Assembly (NCBI GenBank): GCA_963924555.1
Contig: OZ004593.1
Location: 1-64,000, forward strand
Direction: 5' to 3'
Length of the DNA: 64,000 bases
From: Crambe crambe
Lineage: Eukaryota; Porifera; Demospongiae; Poecilosclerida; Crambeidae
Below are positions 44,676 to 55,123 of the stretch, piece by piece (within the stretch, counting starts at the first letter, position 1; every line of letters begins with the position of its first letter). The notes under the pieces were generated by a model. It ran no database searches. It was not told the origin of the DNA and worked only from the letters and a program-made list of their open reading frames with translations. The position numbers and the translations under genes were made by a program.

Positions 44676-47600
44676 ATGGATAGCGAGTGTGCATGTGAGG
44701 AGGGATTAGCTTCTGTGAGGTCTTCTGCGCTAGGCCTCATCCAGAGCAACATCGACTACGCTAAAGCTGTGCTAGAAATGGAAGAGGTTTTAATATCTAC
44801 TATGACTGGCTGAAAAGCCCAACTTTTTTGTCTTTGTATGAACTACAGCACGTGGGAGGCATATGGAATGTGACAGCAAGGGAAGTGACACAAAATTTGG
44901 TGTCAGTTATTCGTGATAAGGGACAGGAGGTCTGTACCATGGTCGTATCTTTTTTATTATTATTAGGCTCCACTGACTGTAGAATCAGTGTGGTGGTCTT
45001 GAGGACATTTTGCTTGCTTTCAGATGCCTTCAAGCAAAACATATGATTGATCATTCGTTACTCGTGTCAGCTATCTGTGATGTAAGAACATGCAGTAACT
45101 GATTTTTGCTATCAGAGACACTGAAGCCCACATTTATCTCTGGCACTTCAATACTCTGCATATGACCTAATTTCCCCTATTATTTACGCAGTCCGTTGAG
45201 CAGTTAAGTTTGGACGTGTTGATTCTCCTTATGAAGGAATGCATTGTATTTCCGTCGCTACTGCTGGCAAAGTAACCAATAGACTTATACTTGGTGTGTT
45301 TCTTCACTGTTCAATATTTACCTGTAGTGATGTAGCTGTTAGTCACCTCCTGGAATCTACTCTCTCTTGTGCCAAGTGTGTGTTGAAGCACTCTCTCATG
45401 CAAGGTGTGTTGATTCGATAACAGCTGAACTTACTCGTCTCCAAGAATGACCTTTACGATATGAATTATTAGATCTTAGCCGGATACTTGTTGTGGAGGC
45501 CTTTCCTATGGAAGAGGATTTGACCGACGAAAACAGTTCTGCAATAGCAGCAAAGACATTTTTGCTACGTCATATAACGGGTGCAGAAATATGTACCTAT
45601 TAGTTTAAGAGTCACCTTCAACTTGCTTGTCTGTGTGGACGTTTAGAGTGTTTCAAGCCTGAATATTGGACATCTAGCGTTTATACTCTTCTACATGCAT
45701 TAAATGGACTCAGAGATGTGTCGGACAGAGTGATTAAATGTACTTATCGTTATGTTTTGTCTGGAATCCTTTCCCCGCCACCTACAACAATCGCTAGTAA
45801 GGAAGATTGAATGGGAAACTGACACGATATGTATACTTGTTGTCTTCAGTTGATGAAATCATTCGAGATCAGTCGGACTACAGTTTTCGGTTACTCCCTC
45901 AGAGTTCTGTTGCTCTTTTTTCGATGGTAAGTGTTTACAGACATATGACTTACAGTAACCTTACCTTGTCCTTTCAGTTAGGTGATGCTTTAAAGTATGA
46001 TGAAATGTTGGATATCGTGAGAACAACAGTATGGGGACAAGTGGGTGAAGGAGACTTACCAACTCTCCATTCATGCTTCATTTACATTGCAGCATCAACT
46101 GAATTGGAAATGGATCTTATCGTGCATTGCATGTAATCTTCATCTAAAACTTGATTTCAGGAACCACTTTCCTGGTGAAATAATTCTGTTCAAATGACGT
46201 AGCACACATAGTTGAACTCTTTTATTCAGATTTATTGATGGATCTGGTACAGAAGGCACTAGATGACCACAATAAAGATGTTTTGCTTTCCAGCATCATT
46301 CTAGCAAGACATATAGAGAGTAAATCAGACTTCTATGGGACTTGGTTCAAGGTATGATGTGTACTGACCCTTAGTCTGTGTTCCAGTGATATCTTCTGCT
46401 GTATAGAATACATTTGGAAAAGCGATCATTTCCAAAAGGTCCTTGCATCTTCTTGTAGAAGCATTGACTTCAATGGTTCCTTCTGAGCCTGTCGAGTATT
46501 TGAGGGTCAGTTGATGGCTGGAAATTTTATTACAGATCAGTTATGAATTACATAATTTCAGATTCAGCATGGGATATTGTCTAGCAGATCAGAGCAATCA
46601 GTGCATGACTACTTGAGTTTGGTTCGTACGAGACTACTCGATTCAGAGTCCCTAGTTTTGAAGCAAAATGGACCCACTGCTTTTGAGATGGTAGAACAGT
46701 CTATCGAAGAATTTCGTTGCTCAGGTCGCATTTCTAACACGATCATTCGTGCCAGTATATTTCAATCACCATTTTACATGGGTAGCTTTCTCCCTTCTTT
46801 GATGTCGGTGTCTTCTGGAGAGGAAGATGCTCGGCATAAACTAATCGTGGAATTATTCGAGTGAGTAATAATCATACAAGCAGGAATATGTATCGCTCTC
46901 AATCTCTTGTAGACGAAATAAGATTCCAAAGAGTATGTATTCAAAATACATCAATGCAAGGTCTTCCCATGAAGGTGAGTTTAATTTTGAGTGGAATAAT
47001 TCCATGCTGAATCATCTGCAACTTTAGAGCCTTCACTTGGAGAAAAGGCAGATGAAAATTTTCAGGTCGATCGAATAGTGCAAATGCTGTCTCGTGGCAG
47101 AATCACTCCAGACAGCCTCCAGCAAGTTTTCGAGACTTTCAGGCTGACCCTACCTAGTTCCCGAGCTGACAGCAGGCCTGCATATGACTTTAACCTGCCA
47201 ATGCTACTCGAGTGCCACGTTAAAGTACTTCATATCTCTCTGTAATCTGTAGAGACAGTTATATGGAATTGGTACAGTTTGTAGATGAATTGTTGGATGC
47301 ACTATGTCGAGAGATTACTAGAGACATCGGTGACCAGGGTATGCAGTGCAACTGGGTCTTTCGTGTACTTGACATGGTCAGTGAAGCACAGGCAATTCTT
47401 TGGTCTCTTTTGGTTCGACTCCGGGAACTACTTTCTAAACAGGTTCTTCTTATGTCCATCGTCCTTTCTGTTGTCCTAGTGTTTTGTTTTTTCTTCTAAT
47501 AGATAACTCTTCTTTCACGTCCACATTTGAGAGCCCTTTCCTGCATAGTAGTACATCTTGCCTCTTCAGATACACTACCTAGTCTGACACTCTCTCTTCT

Positions 47601-50067
47601 AGTTCCAGCAAGGACACTCAGGGTAAAGGTTCAATTGAGCAACTGTGCACGTGCAATGTTGGTTTGTATTTGTGTAGACATTCGGTCAGTGGGGGACACT
47701 TTTGTTGGAGAGTTTACCTGTTACCAGTCAGAGAGAAATGAAAGCAGCTTTCCAGTTTATCACTTACTATTTATTCTTCCTCTGCCATTCTGGTTAGTTT
47801 TCCATGAGGAAAAATCTGTAATAATATATTATGTGTTGTGTTTCTTATAGATTGCCTGTCAAGTTTCCAGCATGAGCCTGACCCTGTACTGCTGGCAAAG
47901 GTTTGATTCTTATTCTTTTCGTGGTACTCTTTTGTTCAACTGTCTTCATCAGTTGGAATATATTTGGTCTCGATTCTCCTACTCTTCGAAAGAGCTAGTT
48001 TCCATCACGGCAGAAGAGAAGTGCAATCTCTTGCAACATGTGGACAGAGCTGAGGTGGAGTGCAATGAGCAGTGCATGCGTTCGTTTACGCTCTGACTGT
48101 TTTGTTTTTACACTTTCAGTTGTCATTCACTCAATGGCTGGATTGGGAACTTTGGGTAGACTGTGAGGACGATTTCCTTCACCATTATGAGAGGTCTGTG
48201 TTGATAGGTCTGCTTCGTAACAATCCTAGTAATATTCTGTCTCAGGGTGGTTTACTTGGAAAAGACTTTGCGACTTTTTGTGAATAAGTCGAAAAGCAGG
48301 GGTGGACTGGATGGGAACTATTCAGGAGCTGTGAATCATTTATTTCTGGCCCTCCTATCAGTTGCACTGCCTAGCTACACTTGTGGACTCTCTTTGCTTC
48401 AAGTGAGTGAGCTATTACTTCTCGTGCTTAAACATGATTCTCTGTGTAGGGGATTTTATCTAGTTATACTTGGACGTCTGCTCCTCTGGTTGAGGCTGTT
48501 CAGTTCTCTTTGGTAGGAAATGTCATGGCATTACCGATTGAATATCATGCCAAATTCTTGTTCTGCAGAAAAGTGCTTCTGAGATGCCTCATCTCTATCG
48601 AGCAATAACCAAGTTAGATTCGTATAGCACGATAAATTGATTTTCCTTGAAACCGTACTACAGAGTTCTGTGTGACTTACCAGCACAATTTTTCCTGACT
48701 GGCACTATTGGGCAATCTCTGTCACCTCTTGAAGCTGAAAGTACTGCTGCATGCCTTACATCAATTGCAATGCTGGTAAGTTAGGTAGGCAATCATTCTC
48801 GTTATTGTTGTCTGTTTCCTCATGTCGTCTAGTCTGACTCATTGTTTCTACCAGCCAGTTTGACCTTCCATATTGCCAAGGTGTGACTGTTTTTATGAAA
48901 TCATGCAAGATGCAAAGTGAGTTTTTCCCAGGTGCTCAATAGCGTATCATCAACTGAAGAATTCTGCCGCATTTGCCCTTTATTTCATGCCTCTCTCCTG
49001 GTAAGTACCCAACAAATTCAATAGTAGCTGTACATATCCTGTGAAAAATAGGTGAGCTTGAGTGGTGTGTCTCTTCCACATGTTCTTCATGCACTTGACA
49101 TTTCAGGCAACTTTGTGTCCGAGGCACAACGTTTTTTCAGGTAAATTATGTGCTGGTATGTATCTATGTATGTGAGTGAGTGAGTTATTAGATCGTCAGA
49201 AGTGCAGCCTAATGATGACTTGCCTCTTGAAGTCTTGGCAGTCTGCATGTTCTACAAGTACTCTTTCTGTGACGATGCTGATCACGACCTAAAAACTTCC
49301 CAATTGTCGCAGTGGCTGATGCTAGCTGCAGACACTGTGAGCCTTGTGTTCCCCAGACCTGTTGGATAAAGTGTTGATAGCTTGGATAATAGGTTATTGC
49401 AGCTTTCTTTGATTGTTGCATCCGAGAATTGGCTGGAGTTAGCTTGGCAGTGTCTGATGAGAAAAGGGCTGTGATTCTTATAAATGTAGCTGAGGTGAGT
49501 CAAGTGTGTCTTGAGGGATGTATTAGACTAATGCTGTATCCAGGTGTGCATAAGAAAGAAACCGTGGGTGTTAAATGTTGCTCAGCTAAAGTTGGAACAG
49601 AGTGGATATGAAAAATTCTTGACCACTTTCAGGAGAAATTTTCCACTTCCAAGTGATCAACTACTCCCATATGCTTTTTTCAGGTAAAATTACTTCATGA
49701 ATAATTTATGAAAATGATTGTGTGCAATATCCTATATAGGATTGTTACACACATTTCCAAGAGCACTCTTATGGAAGTGTGCACATGCAGGCCTTCTCTG
49801 GTGTATGTATGCATGTCCAATCACTCGCAGCTCATGGACATACAACACATCTCTCATCTTCACTCTTATCAAGCCTTTGAAATGATGTTTCTAGGAAAAT
49901 GCACTGAAATTACAAAGATATTCATGGAGACTTGTCTCCCACAGGATTTGAAGGTGACCAAATATTTTTTCTCTTTTGGGGAAAATAGCTTTATTCCATC
50001 AATGCAGAATGCAAGACCTGTCTGTCATTGGACCATCAAATACTTGATCGACAGGATATCATTGTAG
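44676..50067 (+). CDS. FANCA: Fanconi anaemia group A protein homologue
   Basis: More than 20 very short exons with introns of about 45-70 bp can be followed. Diagnostic stretches in order are: WFK|NTFGKAIISKRSLHLL and MVPSEPVEYLR (about 46330-46505); DYLSLVRTRLLDSE (46610-46645); ISNTIIRASIFQSPFYMGSFLPSLM followed by NKIPKSMYSKYINAR (46730-46960), which match the central FANCA block; LSFTQWLDWELWV (about 48120-48160); and the last exon ARPVCHWTIKYLIDRISL-stop. FANCA is a subunit of the nuclear Fanconi core complex that ubiquitinates FANCD2/FANCI at DNA crosslinks. The start at 44676 (MDSECACEEGLASVR) is probable, but the frame between it and the next clear exon (YDWLKSPTFLSLYELQ) is not resolved. 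The start lies 43 bp after the BCL10-like stop, and the end overlaps XRCC4. Confidence 0.83.
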
Positions 50068-51072
50068 CATATCTAGCAACTCATTTGAATCTACAGATCC
50101 TTCATCTGTGTCTCTTTCGTTTTTTGTCACATGTTTTTTTGGCTTGACTTGCAACCTGCTCCCTGAACTGGAAGTGCTGTCGTGACTCAGCACAGGTGGA
50201 CGTGGAATTTCTCCCCTTCCTTTCCCCACTCTTTTGCTTTGTCTTCGTTTGGCAGGGGGAGGTGAGGGTGGCCTGCACTGCAAGTCACCCAAAAGTGACT
50301 CTACATTTGTCCCAGCTTTTGGTGAACTACAAGAGTCTTGAGGTTGCTCTTGCACCACAGCTGCGGAAGTGACGTGGTTCTTTTCTTCTGTGGTGGAATA
50401 GTGGCCGTGTGTCATGGCACTCTTCATGTCCCATACTTGACGTTGCATTTCTTCGTTTTGATCAGTCAGATGACTCTTCAACTCCATCAATTTTCTGATT
50501 TTTGCTTTCTTTTCATTCAAAATAAGTTTGAATTTACTTAACAAATCTTTTTCCACTTCGTCCTTCAGTGACACACGATGCTGGAGTTCATCGAGTGCGG
50601 ACTTTCTCTCACTGACCAACCGTTCAGATTTCTCCTTCAACTCTTTCATTTGCTCCTGTGATTCTATGGCATAGTCCATAAAGGAACGATGGATGGTCTT
50701 GCTAGCTCCTGGTGATAGGTCCACTCCCCCCATTTGAAACTTGACGTTATTCTGGAGCAAGTGCTTCTTCCACACCAGTTCCAAACTACCAGAGTCTGAC
50801 ACTATGTAAGAATATACAAATGATTGATTTCCCATGTTCTTGCGAGTGAGGGCTTTCAAAGTGTCAGCTATGTACGCGTCGAAGTCCATCTTGCTCTGTT
50901 CGGCCATTCCTCTTAGCTGGTTCTTGGTGAGTGAGCCCTGCCATGCAGAGGAACCATCTGATAATTTCAGTGACAGTGACTCCCCGTCATATTCAGTCCA
51001 CAGGTACAAGTATTCGCAAGAATCTTCAACTTCCAATACAGAAAGCGATGTTAGGGGAAGAGAGTCAGCCAT
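50059..51072 (-). CDS. XRCC4: XRCC4, non-homologous end-joining factor
   Basis: A single uninterrupted frame of 337 residues, unusual here because neighbours have many introns. Residues 1-135 match the XRCC4 head domain (SLKLSDGSSAWQGSLTKNQL, LELVWKKHLLQNNVKFQMG). Residues about 140-220 form the long coiled coil, including LLSKFKLILNEKKAKIRKL, the segment that in vertebrates leads into the DNA ligase IV binding site. The tail is low-complexity with a basic patch (PPAKRRQSKR) and ends in acidic DEGSVDSNELLDMLQ. In the nucleus XRCC4 holds ligase IV and XLF at double-strand breaks. It converges with FANCA, overlapping by 9 bp of coding sequence, and diverges from TM2D2 across 56 bp. The lack of introns may mean an old retrocopy or intron loss. 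Confidence 0.88.
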   Translation of the reverse strand: MADSLPLTSLSVLEVEDSCEYLYLWTEYDGESLSLKLSDGSSAWQGSLTKNQLRGMAEQSKMDFDAYIADTLKALTRKNMGNQSFVYSYIVSDSGSLELVWKKHLLQNNVKFQMGGVDLSPGASKTIHRSFMDYAIESQEQMKELKEKSERLVSERKSALDELQHRVSLKDEVEKDLLSKFKLILNEKKAKIRKLMELKSHLTDQNEEMQRQVWDMKSAMTHGHYSTTEEKNHVTSAAVVQEQPQDSCSSPKAGTNVESLLGDLQCRPPSPPPAKRRQSKRVGKGRGEIPRPPVLSHDSTSSSGSRLQVKPKKHVTKNERDTDEGSVDSNELLDMLQ

Positions 51073-51128
51073 TAGTGATGGGCGGGGCTAATAATTATTA
51101 TGACGATCTTTTCCTGGTGCACAAGAAA
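51073..51128. promoter_or_regulatory. 56-bp bidirectional XRCC4 / TM2D2 promoter with GC box
   Basis: Only 56 bp separate the two start codons. The segment contains GGGCGGGGC at about 51079-51087, a canonical Sp/KLF GC box, and is otherwise AT-rich (TAATAATTATTATGACG). Both 5' untranslated regions must lie within this space or overlap. Confidence 0.5.
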
Positions 51129-51902
51129 ATGGCTTTGGTGTCGATTTGTTGGAATAGTACATTATTCGTCTTATCTTTAGTGTTAACGTCGTTATTAGTA
51201 TGTCTGTGCAAATGTGACGTTGAATTTTCGCTTCCTCAAAGTGATACTTGCCAGAATTTCACTGTTGATGACAGAGAATATGATCCTTCTTCTCCCATGG
51301 TCCTCTGCTGCTTGGTGTGAGTTCAGCTGTCCACCCCAGTAGGTTGAAATCAGCTGTTGTTGCTACTTCCATTATTTTAGGCCAGAAGAATATGTTGTAT
51401 GTGACCAACCACGCATGTCTAATGGATCAGAGGATGACACACTTGGTGTCTGCAAAAAGGTCGAAATGCTTGAAGTATTAGTAATTCATTTTCTTTGTAT
51501 ATGTCAATAGTTTGGAGGTGAACGATTCGAGCAAGTGGAGAATGTATCTGTGAGTTGCAGTGTGCTGGATGGGGTTATGTGTGCTGGAGATAAAAGCTTT
51601 GTGAAGCAAAATGTCCCTTGTATTAGGTCAGTCACATTTTCTGATATACTGTACTAGCTCATTATTCACTTTTTTCTTTCTCTTAAAGATATAAAGGACA
51701 TTTTTTCCCAACAATTATGCTCTATTCAGTGTTTCTCGGCTTCTTGGGCGTTGATCGCTTCTGTCTTGGATATACTTGTCTTGGTGTGGCTAAACTCTTA
51801 ACATTGGGTGGCATTGGTGTATGGTGGATAGTGGATATTATTTTACTTTTAACTGGAACCACTCAACCCAGTGATCAGTACAGCTGGGAACAATTTTATT
51901 AG
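51129..51902 (+). CDS. TM2D2: TM2 domain-containing protein 2
   Basis: Four exons: 51129-51316, 51381 to about 51459, about 51511-51626 and about 51691-51902. The first junction is in phase and rebuilds [15 protein letters not shown] signal peptide ([18 protein letters not shown]) is followed by a Cys-rich extracellular part ([29 protein letters not shown]) and then two membrane helices joined by the DRF-type turn ([27 protein letters not shown]), ending with [11 protein letters not shown]. This arrangement is that of TM2D2 rather than TM2D1 or TM2D3. The family is conserved in animals and linked genetically to Notch signalling and endolysosomal function. The start is the first ATG after the 56-bp promoter. 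Confidence 0.88.
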
Positions 51903-52018
51903 CTAATTATTGTATGCTCCGATGATTTTTATTGCATATGGAATAGGTAATGATCGTATCATTGATGTCATGATAATCACGTACGTACGTACGTCGAGAC
52001 TACAGCTTTACAAGAGGC
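51903..52018. promoter_or_regulatory. TM2D2-COP1 spacer with (ACGT)4
   Basis: A 116-bp spacer that must contain both the TM2D2 3' end and the COP1 promoter. The only marked sequence is the self-complementary run (ACGT)4 at 51979-51994, 25 bp before the COP1 start codon. Confidence 0.35.
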
Positions 52019-55000
52019 ATGACTACTCGAAAAAGAAAAAGGTCTTCTAGTAAAAGTAACACTAGTACTGATGAAGGTGGAGATTTTCAAACAAGGTCTC
52101 TTGCCTCTGAGATTACTTCTCCATCTGTAGATCAGATAAAACACCAGCTTCACGATGGAGATTTTATATGGTATGCTGAGAACTATTGGTACCATCAAAT
52201 GTGAAACCATGTCCTCGTTCTAGCCCCATCTGCTTCGAAATACTGAGTGAAGTGTATGGCACTGTCTGTGGACACAGTTTCTGGTTGGTCTTACCAGTAG
52301 TGATGCTAGTTTATACTATTAGATCTGTTGTTTATAATGTTCCACTGTAGTTATCGCTGCATCAGTGAACACTTGAGTTTGACACTCAGTTGTCCTGTGT
52401 GCAAGTCAAACTTACCTCATGTCAATGCCATACATCCGAATTTTTTTTGTAAGTGCAAGGTATTAATTTTTTGTTGCTAAGTTACTAATTCACCATTCAG
52501 TGAATGATGTGGTGACCAAGTATCGCCTGCAGCAAGCCAGTGCTCAGGCAAGAATCAAGGTATGTTGTAGCTAATTCAGATTTTTTTTATCATTATCATG
52601 TTTTGACATCCCAAGACTTCTACCAAGGTGCAAGAAATAGCTGGGTTGATTGACCGAGTGGACCGAAAAGGTTATCAGACTCGTACGTTTTGCTACTTTT
52701 CTGTTATTTTTCATTCTTGTGTGTAGACTATCCTGAACTGCTTGGTATTTTTGAAGACTTAAAGGAGGATTATCAAAAGGTAAGAATCCAGTTAGTATCG
52801 TGTGGTGGCATTTGATCAGTGAGTTGTATAGCATTGCAACTTGAGAAAGCTCTCCTTTATTTTTCACCTACTGGTATGATACAAGACCTCACTGGTTTAA
52901 AATATTCATAACTGACCACAGACTTGTAGTAGACCTTTGATATTGCTAGCACTGGTTCTATGGCCTCAATTGCTTCATTTGAGCGATGGATTTTCAGTAG
53001 GGAGGTATGGTTTCTACCCTGACTCAAAAAAAAATTTTTTTTTGGTATTCTGACTCATAATTTTGAAACCATACCCCCCCTAGTGAAAATCGATCACTCG
53101 CAATGAGGCAGTACTTAACCAGTGAGGTATTGTATCATACCCATATTTGGGGAGGTGTAGAGTGTAGCATCATGGAGATGTGGACAGAAGTAAAAAATGG
53201 TTCAAAGTTCTTAAGTGTGCATATCCAATTTCTTCATCAGCAAGAAAAAAGTGAGCAGCACCATCTTCTGTTGAACTTCCTCGAATGTACCACTAAAGAA
53301 AAGTTCAAGGTTCTCCAACTCTTTTCAAAGAACGTCCGTACTAATTACTATCATTCGTAATTATGTTTAGGAGCTAGAGGCACTGAATTCCCAGTACAAA
53401 GTTCTGTCTTCAGATTTACAGGCTCTCAAGGTAATTCTCTGAAACCAACATCACATGAAAGTGAACTTACTGTCCTCAGGACCGGCAGGAACCTCCTCCC
53501 AACCCAGAGTCCATGGTCGAAAAGAAGTTGAGAGTACATTCCAACTTTGATGAACTGGTGGATGAGTACATTCGCAGTAGGCTACCGCATGTGGGAACAC
53601 CAGAAGATGTTGGACTGCAGACTTTCTCGGCAACACTGCAACGCTTTACCAGTTATTCTAACTGGCGTGAGTTGTCGTCTTTGACCTACGGCAACCAAAC
53701 CACACCATGCAGTATTGTATCAAGCATCGAGTTTGACAAAGATGGTGAAGTATTCGCAGTTGCTGGAGTTACCAAAAAGATAAAGGTGCTACTTTGTAAG
53801 ACTGTTGATGGCCATGAGCTAAGGTTTCACTTTCAGATATTCAACTATGCCAGTATTCTGAGGAATGTTGGATTTCAGAATCATTATCCTCTACGTGAAA
53901 TGGAGTGTGATGCCAAACTTAGGTAAGCTGACCAATCCAGCAGGTCTCCTGGAGTCACCATAAATTTTACCTGATCACTCTAGTTCAGTTTGCTTCAACC
54001 CTTATCATAAAGCCACTCTTGCTTCTGCTGACTATGAGGGCTGTGTGAGTGTGTGGGATATCAACAATGCTACCAAACAAGCCTCACACCACGAACACAA
54101 CAAAAGGGTATGGTCGGTGGTGTACAATCCCACTGAACCAACCATCTATGCTTCTGGATCGGATGACAGTACAGGTAGCCACTCCACTCCACTAGAGTTT
54201 CTACTTACAATTATCATCCAACAATAGTGAAGATGTGGCATGCCAACCGTCAACAGAGCATCTTCACTTTGGACACAAAGGCAAATGTTTGTTCAGTTCA
54301 ATTCCATCCTTCAAATCGTTATTATCTAGCCTTTGGTTCGGCAGGTAAATTAAGTTGTGCCAACTAGACAAGTTTGATATTTCCTCTTAATGTGCATGCA
54401 GACCATTCCATACATTGTATGGACCTGAGGAATCCACGAGTTCCTCTACATCAACTCAAAGGCCATCGCAAGGCCGTCTCTTACGTACAGTTTATCAGTG
54501 GATCAGAAGTGGTCTCTGCGTATGTGGTAGTGTGCCTCATTCAGTTTTTGCTAATGGATTTCTTATTGTAGTTCCACTGACAGCGAGTTGAAGTTATGGG
54601 ACATTGATACTGGCGTGTGCAAAAGAACTTACAAAGGCCATGTCAATGAAAAAAATTTTGTTGGATTATCGGTATCAAATGACTACATAGCATGTGGTGA
54701 GAATTCATCCAACACAATTGAAGAGATTAGTCATGTGAACTGTCAGTGCAGGTAGTGAAAATAATTCCGTCTACATTTATGCAAAGCAGATTTCCAAACC
54801 CATGCTGACCTACAAATTCAACGTTCCCAACACACTCTTGGTAAGATACGACGGTGTAGCCTGCACCATCATCATTATAAGGATCATCTTACAGGACACA
54901 AATAGCAATGGTCAACAGGAAGCAGCAGAGTCGCCTGACTTTTTCGTCAGTTCTGTCTGTTGGAAAAAGGTGTGCATAAAAGCTGAGCAATGATTGAAGT

Positions 55001-55086
55001 AATGATTGTCATTTCTTCTGCAGGAGGTAGATGTCATTCTTGCTGCTAACAGTCAAGGTCACATAAAGGTTCTGGAAATGTGTTGA
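52019..55086 (+). CDS. COP1: COP1 E3 ubiquitin ligase (RING, coiled coil, WD40)
   Basis: Many short exons encode a basic N-terminus ([13 protein letters not shown]), a RING finger built from three exons ([37 protein letters not shown]; about 52170-52440), a coiled coil ([34 protein letters not shown]) and a seven-bladed WD40 domain (from [16 protein letters not shown] at about 53720, through [38 protein letters not shown] and [11 protein letters not shown], to GHIKVLEMC-stop at 55084-55086). A RING cysteine codon is split across intron 1 (TG|C). COP1 is the substrate receptor of a CRL4-type ligase that targets transcription factors such as c-Jun and p53 in animals. The N-terminus is shorter than in vertebrates. 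It ends 37 bp from the convergent DNMT1 stop codon. Confidence 0.9.
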
Positions 55087-55123
55087 GGATTCAAACTAAT
55101 TACAAGACAATGTATAAATTTGT

